Made by a program: the position numbers and the translations under genes
Part shown: one piece after another, positions 53,967 through 63,888 of the stretch
Numbering within the stretch: position 1 is the first letter of the stretch
Layout: every line of letters begins with the position of its first letter
NCBI GenBank assembly: GCA_023411175.1
Contig: JAEYPB010000004.1
Span: 1 to 64,000, forward strand
Direction of reading: 5' to 3'
Origin: Bacillota bacterium
GTDB taxonomy: Bacteria; Bacillota; Clostridia; Christensenellales; Aristaeellaceae
Length of the DNA stretch: 64,000 nucleotides
The notes under the pieces: generated by a model
What the model saw: the letters and a program-made list of their open reading frames with translations, nothing else
The model's database searches: none
What the model was told of the DNA's origin: nothing

Positions 53967-54971
53967 TTGGCTCAGGTGCTGATTCTCATGGCGACCTATA
54001 ACGGCGCGAAGTACCTCGCGCAGCAGATGGACAGTATTCTCGCTCAGAGCATGCCGGACTGGCGCCTGCTGGTCCGCGACGATGGCTCGACGGACGGGAC
54101 GGTGGCCATGCTGGAGGAATACCGCGCGCGGGACGGTAGGATTCAGCTACTCCAAAACAAGGACGGAGAGCGCGGCGCCTTCGTCAATTTTCACGAACTC
54201 ATCCGCATCGCCAAAGCGTCGGACGAAGTCTATCCCTACTACGCCTTCAGCGATCAGGACGACGTTTGGCTTCCCAACAAGCTCGAGCGCCATTTGGAGA
54301 GCATCCGAGCGCAGGAGAAGACGTCGCCGGGGAAGCCCTTCTTTTTATACAGCAACTTCAGCTATATCGATGGCGACGGAAATATGCTGGAGGAAAGCCA
54401 TGGCGACCACGTGGATATGCGCATCAACAGCAAATGGGATCTTTTCATCACCGTGGGCAAGACGTGGGGTTGTACGAGCATGTGCAACCGCGCGCTTCTG
54501 GATGTGGTTCAGGAGTCGCCGGGCCTTATCACCCACATCGTCATGCACGACAACTATCTGGCATCCTATGCAAATATCTACGGGGAGAGCATCTATGACC
54601 ATGCGCCCCTCGTTTTGCACAGGCTACATCAGAACAACGCTTCGAGAAATGCGAGGATAGGCTCGGTGGGCGAAACCATTACCAGACTGTTCCGGCTTGA
54701 AAAATCATATCAGGGTCTTGCGCATCTGCTTTCGCACGGAATCAGCACACTGGAGGACATGCTGGAATACGATCCGGGTAACGCCCAGCTTCGCAAATTG
54801 AAAGCGCTCATCGAAAAGGGCGGCCTATCGTTGGTTCTCTTTTGCCTTCATGAGGGTGTGCGACGCATTCGATGGGATAAGACCATCGCCTTGTATTGTA
54901 TGTTTTTGACCGGGGGGTACAGAAAGTACCTAATTAAACAGGATGCGGTAAAGAAAGGAAATCAGGTATGA
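53967..54971 (+). CDS. Glycosyltransferase family 2 protein (GT-A)
   Basis: This 334-residue enzyme starts with VLILMATYNGAKYLAQQMDS and has RDDGSTDGT and the metal-binding SDQDDVW, typical of rhamnosyl-type GT2 enzymes. It would add a sugar, possibly rhamnose given the dTDP-rhamnose genes downstream (inference). TTG 53967 is the preferred start because GAGAGGTG lies just upstream; a GTG 9 bases earlier is inside that site. It overlaps the polymerase gene by 4 bases. Confidence 0.92.
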   Translation: MAQVLILMATYNGAKYLAQQMDSILAQSMPDWRLLVRDDGSTDGTVAMLEEYRARDGRIQLLQNKDGERGAFVNFHELIRIAKASDEVYPYYAFSDQDDVWLPNKLERHLESIRAQEKTSPGKPFFLYSNFSYIDGDGNMLEESHGDHVDMRINSKWDLFITVGKTWGCTSMCNRALLDVVQESPGLITHIVMHDNYLASYANIYGESIYDHAPLVLHRLHQNNASRNARIGSVGETITRLFRLEKSYQGLAHLLSHGISTLEDMLEYDPGNAQLRKLKALIEKGGLSLVLFCLHEGVRRIRWDKTIALYCMFLTGGYRKYLIKQDAVKKGNQV

Positions 54972-56338
54972 TTTTTATTCTTCTGGCGGCGCTGATAGCG
55001 TTGACGTTCTTGAGCTACAGGCTTTTTAAACGGGACGTGCTCTCCCCCGCGGTCGTGCTGAGCGCCTTGTTTTCCCTCTGCGTCGCGCTGGCGCTGTACA
55101 ACCTGAACCGCTGGAGTCTCTGGGATTACCACCTGAACACCGCCCTTCTCGTATTGTGGGGCGTGGTGGCCTTCATTGGGGCCAGCTACGTGGTGGACAG
55201 ACTGTTTCAACGGCGCTTCCGGGAGAAGCTCGCCTTGCCCCTGCAGCTCAGCGCCCGCACGGTGCCCATCGACTGGGTGAAGCTCGCGCTGGTCGTCGCG
55301 TTTGATCTGTTGGCGCTCGCATACTTCTGGTCAGAGGTCAGGCGGATCGCCATTCTGGGCGGATATTCCGAGGGCGGGCTGTGGACCATGATGCGCACAT
55401 ACCGGCAGACCTACTCTTATACGGTGCTCCCGGCGGGGCAAGGTCTGCCCTGGCTCATGTACCAGTTCATAAAGCTGATCACGGTATTCGCATATGTATA
55501 CCTATACCAGTTTATAAACAACGTGACGGCCGACCGCTTCCGTATCCGTTACGCGGCCCTGCTGGTTCCGGTACTCCTCAGCTTTGTGCAAACCCTGATG
55601 AACGCGGGTCGAATGGAGATCCTGCGGCTGGCGGCGGCGGCGCTGGTCATGCTGTACGTCCTGTGGCAGCGCTCGGGCAACTGGGACAGGAGACTCGGAA
55701 GGAAGCAGTGGCTCTACGTCGGGGCGTTCGCGGCCTTTATGCTAGGCGCGTTCTATCTCTTGGCCAATGTCGTCGGCCGCAGGGTTTATGACGACGCCAT
55801 CTACAACCTGTCCGTCTACACAAGCGGCCCAGTCAAGCTGTTCGACATGTTCCTTCAGGACCCGCCCAAACCCTCCGGCATCTGGGGGCAGGAGACATTT
55901 TACGGCATTCACCAGTTTCTCTCGAAGTACTTCGACATCGGGCAGCCCTACATCAGGCACCTGGAGTTCCGGTCGGTTCAGGACATTAACGTCGGAAACA
56001 TCTATTCGGCGTTCAGACGCTACTACTATGATTTCGGCTTCCTGGGGTTGACCGTTCTACAGGCGATCAACGGCGTCATTTTCACTGCGTTCTACCGGAT
56101 CATTAAACTCAAACGCATAGGGAACAAAGCCGGGATCGGTCTTTTGCTGTATGCCTTCATCGCTTTCAACCTGTTCATGCTCCCGATCGACGATCTCGTA
56201 TACTCCACGATGGTCAGCGTGAGTTCATTTACCACGTACATCCTGCTCGCCCTGGCCTACTGGTTCCTATTTGTGTTTGAGTGGCAGGACGTCCGAAGGG
56301 TACTCGTCCATCTCAAACCGGGCGGAAAGGCGGCTTAG
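54968..56338 (+). CDS. O-antigen/capsule polymerase-like membrane protein (Wzy type)
   Basis: This 456-residue protein has about eleven membrane segments and a large loop between about residues 270 and 345. This matches oligosaccharide repeat-unit polymerases in size and layout, although sequence motifs are weak as usual. It would join repeat units outside the membrane. It overlaps the GT2 gene by 4 bases and precedes the flippase gene by 6. Confidence 0.85.
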   Translation: MIFILLAALIALTFLSYRLFKRDVLSPAVVLSALFSLCVALALYNLNRWSLWDYHLNTALLVLWGVVAFIGASYVVDRLFQRRFREKLALPLQLSARTVPIDWVKLALVVAFDLLALAYFWSEVRRIAILGGYSEGGLWTMMRTYRQTYSYTVLPAGQGLPWLMYQFIKLITVFAYVYLYQFINNVTADRFRIRYAALLVPVLLSFVQTLMNAGRMEILRLAAAALVMLYVLWQRSGNWDRRLGRKQWLYVGAFAAFMLGAFYLLANVVGRRVYDDAIYNLSVYTSGPVKLFDMFLQDPPKPSGIWGQETFYGIHQFLSKYFDIGQPYIRHLEFRSVQDINVGNIYSAFRRYYYDFGFLGLTVLQAINGVIFTAFYRIIKLKRIGNKAGIGLLLYAFIAFNLFMLPIDDLVYSTMVSVSSFTTYILLALAYWFLFVFEWQDVRRVLVHLKPGGKAA

Positions 56339-56344
56339 ATCAGC

Positions 56345-57766
56345 GTGCCAGAAGGCAAAAGGGCGTTTCTTAAAAACCTGTATTATGCGTTCGCCGCGCA
56401 GGCCTTGTCGCTGACGCTCAGCGCGCTGATTGCGCTGTTGTTGCCCAAATACCTAGGTATTGAGGAGTACGGGTACTGGCAGCTGTTCCTGTTTTATTCG
56501 AGTTACGTGGGATTTTTCCACTTTGGCCTGAACGATGGCGTGTACCTGAAGTTCGGGGGCATCGCCTACGATGCGCTCGACAAACCGCTGATCGGCGCAC
56601 AGTTCCGGTTCGGGATGTTGGTGCAGTCGGTCATCGCGCTGGCTGTCGCGGCTGCGGCCTTTTACTTCGCGCCCGACGAGGCGAGGCGGTTTGTGTGGAT
56701 CGTTGCCGCCGTTTACCTGCTGCTATACAACGCTTCGCTGTACCTGGGCTATGTGTTTCAGGCCACCAACCTGACTCGGCTGCACTCCATCTCAGTTATC
56801 CTCGACAAGTGTTTTTTCATGGCGGCGATCGCTGCGCTGCTGGTGGGAGGCGCGCAGAACTTCCGCGCATATGTGGCGCTGTATCTGGTCGCCAAGGGGA
56901 TTTCGCTGGCATACTGCATGGTCAAGGGCCGGGAGGTCGCGTTCGCCCCGGGGCTACCGCTGCGCCGGGCAGCGCGGGAGACCCTCGACAGCGTGAAGGT
57001 CGGCGCCAACCTGATGCTGGCCAACATCGCGTCGATGCTGATCTTGGGCATCGGTCGGTTCTTGATTGATCGGGTCTGGGGCATCGAGGCGTTCGCGCGC
57101 TTCTCGCTGGCGATGCAGCTGACCAGCTTCTTTTTGCAGTTCATTGCGCAGGTCAGCATCGTGCTGTTTCCGGCCCTGCGGCGATTTGACGAGACTCTGC
57201 TGAGTGATTTCTACGCGTTGATGCGGGATGCGCTGAGCCTGTTCCTGCCCGCAGTATTTCTGGCCTACGCGCCGGTCAAGGCGGTGCTGGCGCTGTGGCT
57301 GCCCCAGTATCAGGACAGCCTCTCCAGCATGGCGCTGCTTTTGCCCATCTGCCTGTTTGACGGCAAGATGCAGATGCTGTGCAACACCTATTTCAAGGTG
57401 CTCCGCAAGGAGCGGGTACTGCTCAAGGTCAACATGCTCTCGATGGCCCTGAGCTTTGCGCTGAGCCTTTTCGGTGTCTTGGTCATTCATAATCTCTACT
57501 TTGTAATTGTCTCCATTGTGGTTACCGTTGCGTTTCGCAGTGTGGCTTCCGAAATCTATCTGGGGCGGCTGCTGGGGCAAAAAGCTGTTGGCGACATTTT
57601 GATGGAGATTTCGCTCGCTGCCGCCTTCATGCTGCTGTCGTGGTTTCTGCCGCCGCTTGAGTCGTCCGCGATCTTCGCGCTCCTGTACGCGGCGTTCCTC
57701 TTTGTCAACCGGAAACGCGCGGTTCGCGCGATCAAAGCACTAAGAAAAGTCCCAAAATCAACGTGA
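56345..57766 (+). CDS. Polysaccharide flippase (Wzx, MATE-like)
   Basis: This 473-residue protein has about twelve to fourteen membrane segments, starting with a basic N-terminus and [21 protein letters not shown], typical of the Wzx/PST family. It would move lipid-linked repeat units across the membrane. The start is GTG 56345; an upstream AAAGGCGG is only a weak ribosome site. With the preceding gene it makes a Wzx/Wzy-dependent pathway. Confidence 0.9.
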   Translation: MPEGKRAFLKNLYYAFAAQALSLTLSALIALLLPKYLGIEEYGYWQLFLFYSSYVGFFHFGLNDGVYLKFGGIAYDALDKPLIGAQFRFGMLVQSVIALAVAAAAFYFAPDEARRFVWIVAAVYLLLYNASLYLGYVFQATNLTRLHSISVILDKCFFMAAIAALLVGGAQNFRAYVALYLVAKGISLAYCMVKGREVAFAPGLPLRRAARETLDSVKVGANLMLANIASMLILGIGRFLIDRVWGIEAFARFSLAMQLTSFFLQFIAQVSIVLFPALRRFDETLLSDFYALMRDALSLFLPAVFLAYAPVKAVLALWLPQYQDSLSSMALLLPICLFDGKMQMLCNTYFKVLRKERVLLKVNMLSMALSFALSLFGVLVIHNLYFVIVSIVVTVAFRSVASEIYLGRLLGQKAVGDILMEISLAAAFMLLSWFLPPLESSAIFALLYAAFLFVNRKRAVRAIKALRKVPKST

Positions 57767-57785
57767 AAGGCAGGAAAGCGTCATC

Positions 57786-58670
57786 ATGAAAGGCATCATC
57801 CTGGCGGGCGGCGCGGGCACGCGGCTGTATCCGCTGACGATGGTCACGTCCAAACAGCTGCTTCCGGTGTACGACAAGCCCATGGTGTACTATCCGCTCT
57901 CGACGCTGATGCTTGCGGGTATCCGAGAGATCCTCATCATCTCCACGCCGGAGGACACGCCGCGCTTTGAGCATTTGCTGGGGGACGGGGCACAGTTTGG
58001 TATCTCGCTAAGCTACGTGGTGCAACCCTCGCCGGACGGGCTGGCGCAGGCGTTTCTCCTGGGGGAGGAATTTATCAGCGGCGACTGCTGCGCGATGGTG
58101 CTGGGAGACAACATTTTCTACGGCAACGGCTTTGGAGGGCTCCTCCGGGCGGCAGCGGAGAGCGCGGAGCGGGGCCGGGCCACGGTATTCGGCTACTACG
58201 TGAACGACCCGGAACGCTTCGGCGTTGTGGAGTTTAACGATGCCGGAAGGGTCATCTCTCTTGAAGAGAAGCCCAACGCGCCCAAGAGCAACTACGCGGT
58301 GACGGGGCTGTACTTCTACGACAACCGAGTGGTAGACTTGGCCAGGCGGGTGAAGCCCAGCGCCCGGGGGGAGCTAGAGATTACTGATCTCAATAATCTC
58401 TATTTATCGGAGGGCGCGCTGGATGTGCAGCTGCTGGGCCGGGGCTTTGCGTGGCTGGACACCGGTACCGTGGATGCGCTGGCGGACGCGGCGGACTTTG
58501 TCAGGATGATCGAGAAGCGGCAGGGAATCAAGATCTCCGCGCCGGAGGAGATCGGCTACCGGAACGGATGGATCGACCGGGAGGCGCTGATAGCCTCGGC
58601 GATGCGGTATGGCAAGTCGCCCTACGGAGAGCACCTGAGGCGGGTGGCCGAGGGCAAAATCCTGTATTGA
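57786..58670 (+). CDS. rfbA: Glucose-1-phosphate thymidylyltransferase
   Basis: This 294-residue enzyme of dTDP-L-rhamnose synthesis has the start [18 protein letters not shown], the substrate site [17 protein letters not shown] and VLGDNIFYG. It converts glucose 1-phosphate and dTTP to dTDP-glucose. It is first in an A-C-B-D gene set and is 19 bases after the flippase gene. Confidence 0.97.
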   Translation: MKGIILAGGAGTRLYPLTMVTSKQLLPVYDKPMVYYPLSTLMLAGIREILIISTPEDTPRFEHLLGDGAQFGISLSYVVQPSPDGLAQAFLLGEEFISGDCCAMVLGDNIFYGNGFGGLLRAAAESAERGRATVFGYYVNDPERFGVVEFNDAGRVISLEEKPNAPKSNYAVTGLYFYDNRVVDLARRVKPSARGELEITDLNNLYLSEGALDVQLLGRGFAWLDTGTVDALADAADFVRMIEKRQGIKISAPEEIGYRNGWIDREALIASAMRYGKSPYGEHLRRVAEGKILY

Positions 58671-58691
58671 CCTGCAAGGAGAAGCGCTGTG

Positions 58692-59249
58692 ATGAAAAAG
58701 ATCGAAACCACGCTTCCAGGCGTGTACATCCTGGAGCCGCGGGTGTTTGGCGATGCCCGGGGCTGGTTCATGGAAACCTATTCTGAAAAGACATTCGAAG
58801 ACCTCGGCATCGACTGCCGGTTCGTGCAGGACAACCACAGCTTCACCGCCCGGAAGAGTACGCTCCGCGGGCTGCACTTCCAAAACAACCCGATGGCCCA
58901 GGCGAAGCTGGTACGGGTACTCCGGGGTGCGGTGCTGGATGTGGCGGTAGACATCCGCAAGGGGTCGCCCGATTATCTCCGATGGGTCGGCGTGGAGCTG
59001 TCCGCCGAAAATAAGCGCATGCTGTTCATCCCCCGCGGGTTTGCCCACGGGTTTCTGACGCTGACGGAGGACGCGGAATTTGCCTACAAAGTGGACAACC
59101 TCTATAGCCCGTCCTGCGACCGGTCCATCCGGTTTGACGACCCCGCCATCGGTGTGGAATGGGGCATCAACGCGCCTGCCCTGTCTGCTAAGGACCGGGA
59201 CGCGCCGCTGCTCAGGGACAGCGACTGTAACTTTACCTACGATACGTAA
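58692..59249 (+). CDS. rfbC: dTDP-4-dehydrorhamnose 3,5-epimerase
   Basis: This 185-residue cupin enzyme has VQDNHSFTARKSTLRGLHFQ with the catalytic His, and FAYKVDNLYSP with the catalytic Tyr. It epimerises dTDP-4-keto-6-deoxyglucose at C3 and C5. ATG 58692 is preferred with AAGGAG upstream; GTG 58689 is possible. Confidence 0.97.
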   Translation: MKKIETTLPGVYILEPRVFGDARGWFMETYSEKTFEDLGIDCRFVQDNHSFTARKSTLRGLHFQNNPMAQAKLVRVLRGAVLDVAVDIRKGSPDYLRWVGVELSAENKRMLFIPRGFAHGFLTLTEDAEFAYKVDNLYSPSCDRSIRFDDPAIGVEWGINAPALSAKDRDAPLLRDSDCNFTYDT

Positions 59250-59261
59250 GGGGGGAGACCG

Positions 59262-60332
59262 ATGAAGATACTGGTGACCGGCGGTGCCGGGTTCATCGGC
59301 GGCAACTTCGTCTACCATCAGCTTCGCCATCACCCGGAGGATACCATCCTTTGCTTGGACGCGCTGACCTACGCCGGAAACCTGGATACGCTGAAGGACG
59401 CCATGCCAAACCCCAGCTTCCGCTTCGTACGGGGGGATATCGCCGACCGCGCGCTGGTGAACCGCCTGTTCGAGGAAGAACGCCCGGACATCGTGGTCAA
59501 CTTTGCGGCGGAGAGCCACGTGGACCGCTCCATCGAGGATCCGGAGATATTCCTGCGCACCAACGTGCTGGGTACCCAGGTGCTGATGGATGCCTGCCGG
59601 AAATACGGTGTCGGCCGCTTCCACCAGGTGTCCACTGATGAAGTGTACGGCGACCTTCCGCTGGATCAGCCCGACTTGTTCTTCACCGAGGACACGCCCA
59701 TCCACGCCTCCTCGCCCTATTCCGCGTCCAAGGCTTCGGCGGACCTTCTGGTGCTTGCGTATCATCGCACGTTCAGGCTGCCCGCCACCATCACCCGATG
59801 CTCCAACAACTACGGGCCCTACCACTTCCCGGAGAAGCTGATCCCGCTGATGATCTCTCGGGCGCTTTCCGACATGCCGCTACCGGTCTACGGGAAGGGC
59901 GAGAACGTGCGGGACTGGCTGTACGTGGAGGACCATTGCCGGGCCATCGATCTGGTTATGCGTTCCGGACGGCCGGGCGAGGTCTACAACGTAGGCGGAC
60001 ACAACGAGCGCACGAACCTCCAGGTGGTCAAGGCGATCCTGAAGGAGCTTGGGAAACCGGAGCGCCTCATCACCTTCGTGACTGACCGGCCGGGGCATGA
60101 CATGCGCTATGCCATCGATCCCGCCAAAATCCGCCGGGAGCTGGGGTGGAGTCCGGAGACCCGGTTCGAGGATGGGATCGCCAAGACCATCGCCTGGTAT
60201 CTGGACAACCGGGACTGGTGGCAGCGGATTCTGGATGGGGAATACTGGGACTATTATGAGCGCATGTATGGAAATCGGAGGTCCTCGCATGAAGGTATTG
60301 GTGACGGGCGTCAACGGACAGTTGGGGTTTGA
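59262..60332 (+). CDS. rfbB: dTDP-glucose 4,6-dehydratase
   Basis: This 356-residue extended short-chain dehydrogenase has NAD-binding [10 protein letters not shown], active-site STDEVYGDL and [13 protein letters not shown]. It forms dTDP-4-keto-6-deoxyglucose. Its 3' end runs 44 bases into rfbD in another frame, giving a C-terminal tail ([16 protein letters not shown]) that is not part of the usual family end. Confidence 0.97.
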   Translation: MKILVTGGAGFIGGNFVYHQLRHHPEDTILCLDALTYAGNLDTLKDAMPNPSFRFVRGDIADRALVNRLFEEERPDIVVNFAAESHVDRSIEDPEIFLRTNVLGTQVLMDACRKYGVGRFHQVSTDEVYGDLPLDQPDLFFTEDTPIHASSPYSASKASADLLVLAYHRTFRLPATITRCSNNYGPYHFPEKLIPLMISRALSDMPLPVYGKGENVRDWLYVEDHCRAIDLVMRSGRPGEVYNVGGHNERTNLQVVKAILKELGKPERLITFVTDRPGHDMRYAIDPAKIRRELGWSPETRFEDGIAKTIAWYLDNRDWWQRILDGEYWDYYERMYGNRRSSHEGIGDGRQRTVGV

Positions 60333-61137
60333 CGTCTGCCGGGAGCTTGCACGGCTGGGCGTTGAACACAGGGGCGTGGACATTGTCGACTTTGATCTGA
60401 CGGACGAGCTACAGACGCGCTCGTACATCGTCGGCTATAGCCCGTACGCGGTGGTGCACTGCGCCGCGTATACGGCGGTGGATAAGGCGGAGTCTAACAA
60501 GGAACGCTGCCACGCGGTCAACGTGCTTGGCACGGCGCACGTGGCGGAGTGCTGCCGGGCGCTGGGCGCGAAGCTGGTCTACATCAGCACCGACTACGTG
60601 TTTGACGGGCAGGGGGAGGCACCCTTCGAGGCGGATTCCCCGAAAAACCCCGTCAACTACTACGGCTTGACCAAGTCGCTGGGTGAGGACGAGGTGCTGA
60701 AGCGGGCTTCGAAGCACTTCATCGTCCGGACCTCCTGGGTGTTCGGGGAAAACGGCGGCAATTTCGTGCGCACCATGCTGCGGTTGGGGGCTGAAAGGCA
60801 GAGTGTGAAGGTGGTCATGGACCAAATCGGCTCGCCCACCTATACGCCCGATTTGGCAAAGCTGTTATGCCAGATGATTCTGACGGATAAGTACGGCGTC
60901 TACCACGCTACCAACGAGGGGACTTGCAGCTGGTACGAGTTTGCCGCAGACATCATGCGGGAAGCGGGGCTATCCTGCCGAGTTGAACCGATTCCCGCCA
61001 GTGAATATCCTTCCGACGCAAAGCGCCCGATGAATTCCCGGCTCTCAAAGGCTGGCCTTGACGTCGCTGGGTTTGCCCGCCTGCCGGACTGGAGGGACGC
61101 ACTCAAGCGGTACATCGCTTCCTCGCGCAACGCCTGA
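60289..61137 (+). CDS. rfbD: dTDP-4-dehydrorhamnose reductase
   Basis: This 282-residue enzyme has [16 protein letters not shown] for NAD(P)H binding, [11 protein letters not shown] and the [10 protein letters not shown] active-site Tyr/Lys. It completes dTDP-L-rhamnose. The start at 60289 has GGAGG 7 bases upstream and lies inside the rfbB 3' end. A strong terminator follows. Confidence 0.97.
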   Translation: MKVLVTGVNGQLGFDVCRELARLGVEHRGVDIVDFDLTDELQTRSYIVGYSPYAVVHCAAYTAVDKAESNKERCHAVNVLGTAHVAECCRALGAKLVYISTDYVFDGQGEAPFEADSPKNPVNYYGLTKSLGEDEVLKRASKHFIVRTSWVFGENGGNFVRTMLRLGAERQSVKVVMDQIGSPTYTPDLAKLLCQMILTDKYGVYHATNEGTCSWYEFAADIMREAGLSCRVEPIPASEYPSDAKRPMNSRLSKAGLDVAGFARLPDWRDALKRYIASSRNA

Positions 61138-61166
61138 AGCCGCTTGCGCTGTCGGCAAGCGCGTGA

Positions 61167-61200
61167 AAAATGCCCCTGCCCGAACGGGCGGGGGCATTTT
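61167..61200. terminator. Bidirectional terminator after rfbD
   Basis: The 16-bp stem AAAATGCCCCTGCCCG / CGGGCGGGGGCATTTT (one T-G pair) has a 2-base loop and T/A runs on both sides. It separates rfbD from the convergent DUF3048 gene. Confidence 0.85.
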
Positions 61201-61226
61201 GGCAAGCTCGTGAGCGGATGCTTCGT

Positions 61227-62204
61227 TCAAGCGGTGTGTTCGATCTTGCGGGCGGTGTCCGGCAGCGCGATGTACGTCTTGCCTGGCGCGAACTGGACTT
61301 CGTTGCCCTCGTCGTCCAGGAATTTCATGGTGGTGAGGATGCTCTCCCGCTCGCAGGTGCCGGTAAAGTGCTTGCCGCCGACGTAGTATTCCACGGTGTG
61401 CGTGCCGGTGGAGTCGATCATCGGGGTATTGGTGCGCCCGTCCGCGAACCAGTAGTCGAACTTGATCACCATTACATTGGCGAACGCGAGCTTCGCGCCG
61501 TCCCCGCCGTCCTTCCACTGCTTGCCGTTGAAATAATAGCCGTAGGTGTTGTCCTCCGCGTCATACTTGAAGGAGGAGACATAGCCTTTGCGGAAGGTGA
61601 TGGTGAGTTCGTTCACGTCCTCGCCCTTGACGGTGGGGTTTTCGGCGCTGAAGGAGAGCATCTGGCGCTCCTCGACCTCGGGCGTATCCGCCAGCATGTT
61701 CTGAAGCTCCGCCACCGCGTTGTGCGGCATCTTGCGCTTCTTATCGCGGTGGTAGTGCTTGCTGCCCGCGATGCCGTCAAACTGCGAATCCACGTTCAGC
61801 TTGTGGATGTACGCGTTCACATCCGCGGCGCCCTTGTTCCATCCGCCGTAGTGCGCCAGCGCGCCGCCGAAGTTGGAGTACATCTCCAGTGCCGGGACGC
61901 GGGTAGAGCGGCAGCCCTCCACGATTTCGGGCACATCGTCGTTAAAAATGGCTAGATAGCGGGTGGGACCGCCGGTGTAGCACTCGAACTCGTACACCAC
62001 GTCGGCGTGAGACATGCCGATCTGGGGCCGCGCGCCCGGTTCGTTGTCCAGCGTGATCTGGACCGGTTTGTAGGGCGTGCCGGTGGGCAGGCCCGTCGTG
62101 AGAGACAGCTTTGTATCGCTTTCCGACTGCTCGGCCAGCGCGGTAACCATGAGCATTGATATTGCTAGCAAAGAAATTACAGCGAGTAGTAGGATTCTCT
62201 TCAT
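61227..62204 (-). CDS. DUF3048 domain-containing secreted protein (YerB-like)
   Basis: This 325-residue protein has a signal peptide (1-24) and a DUF3048 domain. It contains TGLPTGTPYKPVQITLDNEP, QIGMSHADVVYEFECYTGGPTR and the C-terminal DUF3048_C with GKTYIALPDTAR. The family is extracellular and of unknown function in Firmicutes. GAGGAGG precedes the start, and a strong promoter lies just upstream. Confidence 0.93.
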   Translation of the reverse strand: MKRILLLAVISLLAISMLMVTALAEQSESDTKLSLTTGLPTGTPYKPVQITLDNEPGARPQIGMSHADVVYEFECYTGGPTRYLAIFNDDVPEIVEGCRSTRVPALEMYSNFGGALAHYGGWNKGAADVNAYIHKLNVDSQFDGIAGSKHYHRDKKRKMPHNAVAELQNMLADTPEVEERQMLSFSAENPTVKGEDVNELTITFRKGYVSSFKYDAEDNTYGYYFNGKQWKDGGDGAKLAFANVMVIKFDYWFADGRTNTPMIDSTGTHTVEYYVGGKHFTGTCERESILTTMKFLDDEGNEVQFAPGKTYIALPDTARKIEHTA

Positions 62205-62236
62205 ACTGGAATTTTCCTCCTCGATAATATGGTAAT

Positions 62237-62265
62237 AGTCTACCAGCGCAAATGCCCGTTGTCAA
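62237..62265 (-). promoter_or_regulatory. Promoter of the DUF3048 gene
   Basis: On the minus strand, a perfect TTGACA, a 17-base spacer and TAGACT. Confidence 0.75.
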
Positions 62266-62726
62266 GTTTTCCTTATAGGATCGCATAAAGTCCGTTAAGG
62301 GAAAAGACTTTGATCCTATATTAATGATCAGCACAGAAGGGGAACGGGTCAAGGAGCATTATTAGGGCGAATTTTTCGCTCATGATCGTCTGCTATGATC
62401 AGGTTCATAGCTTTCTCGATTCAGCTTAGTGCAAAACCCGGCGGGAAGTTCGAGGGTGTGAAACTGTCTCAAAAGGCGTGCTTAATTCTTTGTTCGAGAA
62501 GACTTCCATGGCGCGAATTCTCGGCCCGCCTGTTGGATACGGTGCGGCGGTCAGTGATGGGCGATCATACTTGGAAGACGAAAATGACCGAGCGTGCAAG
62601 GGAGTGGCAGACTAAAACCGACAAGTGTTAACTAGGAAGACAAACATTCGTATTATCTGCAGTGAAGCGCGGCAAGAAAGGCACTTTAGTATGTGTTAAT
62701 CTATTTGAAAGAAAATTCAGTTTTCA
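62266..62726. other. Long intergenic stretch without a convincing gene
   Basis: About 460 bases between the divergent DUF3048 and LCP promoters, of lower GC than the flanks. A 78-codon frame at 62395-62631 lacks a ribosome site and family features. No repeat or known RNA recognised. Confidence 0.5.
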
Positions 62727-62754
62727 TTGACAAACGGCTGGTTTTTGGTAAAAT
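62727..62754 (+). promoter_or_regulatory. Promoter of the second LCP gene
   Basis: A perfect TTGACA, a 16-base spacer and TAAAAT lie about 65 bases before the start codon. Confidence 0.8.
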
Positions 62755-62818
62755 AGGGGAAGGTGTATTTGGGCATAGAGGCTCTGCACAGGCCCTTTTA
62801 CGCGGAAGGAGAAGAGAA

Positions 62819-63814
62819 ATGAAGCGAATCGTGTCTTTCATATTGATGATCCTCATGCTGACACATATGGCGGGAAGTCTACCCGCCCTTGCGCAGGAAG
62901 CGAATCCGACGCCGCCTCCCGTATCAGGGGACGACATCATCTTCCCGACGGAGACGGCGGAGCCGGACATTATCGTTACGGAGCTGCTTCAGGTAGAAGA
63001 CCTGAACCAGACCCAGGGCCTGGACAGCAAGTGGACGAATATCCTGCTGTTGGGCGGCGATTCCCGGGGCAAAGAGAGCTATGCACGCACGGATACGATG
63101 ATCATACTGTCGGTCAACTATGAAACCAGCGAAATCAAGATGTCTTCCCTGATGCGTGACATCTGGGTCAACCTAGATGGCGTGGGCGGGGCCAAGCTCA
63201 ACGCCGCCAATGTGTACGGTGGGCCGAAGATGGTGATGCGCACGATCAACGAAAACTTCGGGCTGAACATCTCCAAGTACGCGATGATCAACCTGACCGC
63301 GCTGGCCGAGGTCATAGACAAGCTGGGCGGCGTTAAGGTCGACATCTCGCATGACGAGATGCGTTACATCAACAAATATATGCAATCCTTCGTTGTCAAG
63401 TCGCTGGATACGGCGAAACTGAGCGAATATGGCGAGGATACCCTGCTTACGGGTAACCAGGCGATGGCCTTCACACGCAACCGCTATCAGGACAACGATT
63501 ACAATCGAACGGAGCGCAACCGCAGGTTGTTCGCCGCGATTGCGAAGAAGTTGCAGAACGTGGGCGACCTTTCCGCCGTCTTGGATGTGACCAACTCGCT
63601 TTTATCGTACGTGGACACCAACATCGACTTGGCGACGCTGCTAAAGCTGGGCGCGGTAGGCCTAAAGGCGGACCTTTCCGACATCGCTCAGTTCCGCATC
63701 CCGGCGGACAATACCTTCGAGTCGGGCATGAAGGACGGCGTCTGGTCTATTCGACTCGACTTTGAACAGAATACCCAGTTGCTCTATGACTTCATCTATG
63801 GAAGTGCCCAGTAA
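62819..63814 (+). CDS. LCP (LytR-CpsA-Psr) family cell-wall glycopolymer ligase, copy 2
   Basis: This 331-residue protein has a signal segment (1-25), a Pro/Glu/Thr-rich spacer (about 26-60) and a complete LCP domain. Motifs are NILLLGGDSRG, ARTDTMIILSVN, MSSLMRDIWV, KLNAANVYGG and TRNRYQDNDYNRTERNR. The architecture and many segments match the LCP protein at 48353, including the C-terminal IPADxTFxSGMKxGxWSIRxDFE. It would ligate a glycopolymer to peptidoglycan. The start at 62819 has GGAAGGAG upstream; a strong promoter and a terminator make it a single-gene unit. Confidence 0.95.
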   Translation: MKRIVSFILMILMLTHMAGSLPALAQEANPTPPPVSGDDIIFPTETAEPDIIVTELLQVEDLNQTQGLDSKWTNILLLGGDSRGKESYARTDTMIILSVNYETSEIKMSSLMRDIWVNLDGVGGAKLNAANVYGGPKMVMRTINENFGLNISKYAMINLTALAEVIDKLGGVKVDISHDEMRYINKYMQSFVVKSLDTAKLSEYGEDTLLTGNQAMAFTRNRYQDNDYNRTERNRRLFAAIAKKLQNVGDLSAVLDVTNSLLSYVDTNIDLATLLKLGAVGLKADLSDIAQFRIPADNTFESGMKDGVWSIRLDFEQNTQLLYDFIYGSAQ

Positions 63815-63855
63815 GACCCGTCGTTACAGTCACCCGTTTTGTCAATAATGACACA

Positions 63856-63888
63856 GTAGGGAAAGCAGTTGGCTGCTTTCCCTACTTT
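63856..63888 (+). terminator. Terminator after the second LCP gene
   Basis: The 13-bp perfect stem GTAGGGAAAGCAG / CTGCTTTCCCTAC is followed by TTT. The last 110 bases of the window show no gene. Confidence 0.8.

Noticed and set aside
62457..62472. GAAACTGTCTCAAAA-like sequence as an insertion sequence end
   Set aside because: Only one such end is visible, with no partner inverted repeat and no transposase fragment nearby.
62395..62631. A 78-codon plus-strand frame
   Set aside because: No ribosome site, no hydrophobic or family pattern; composition resembles non-coding DNA.
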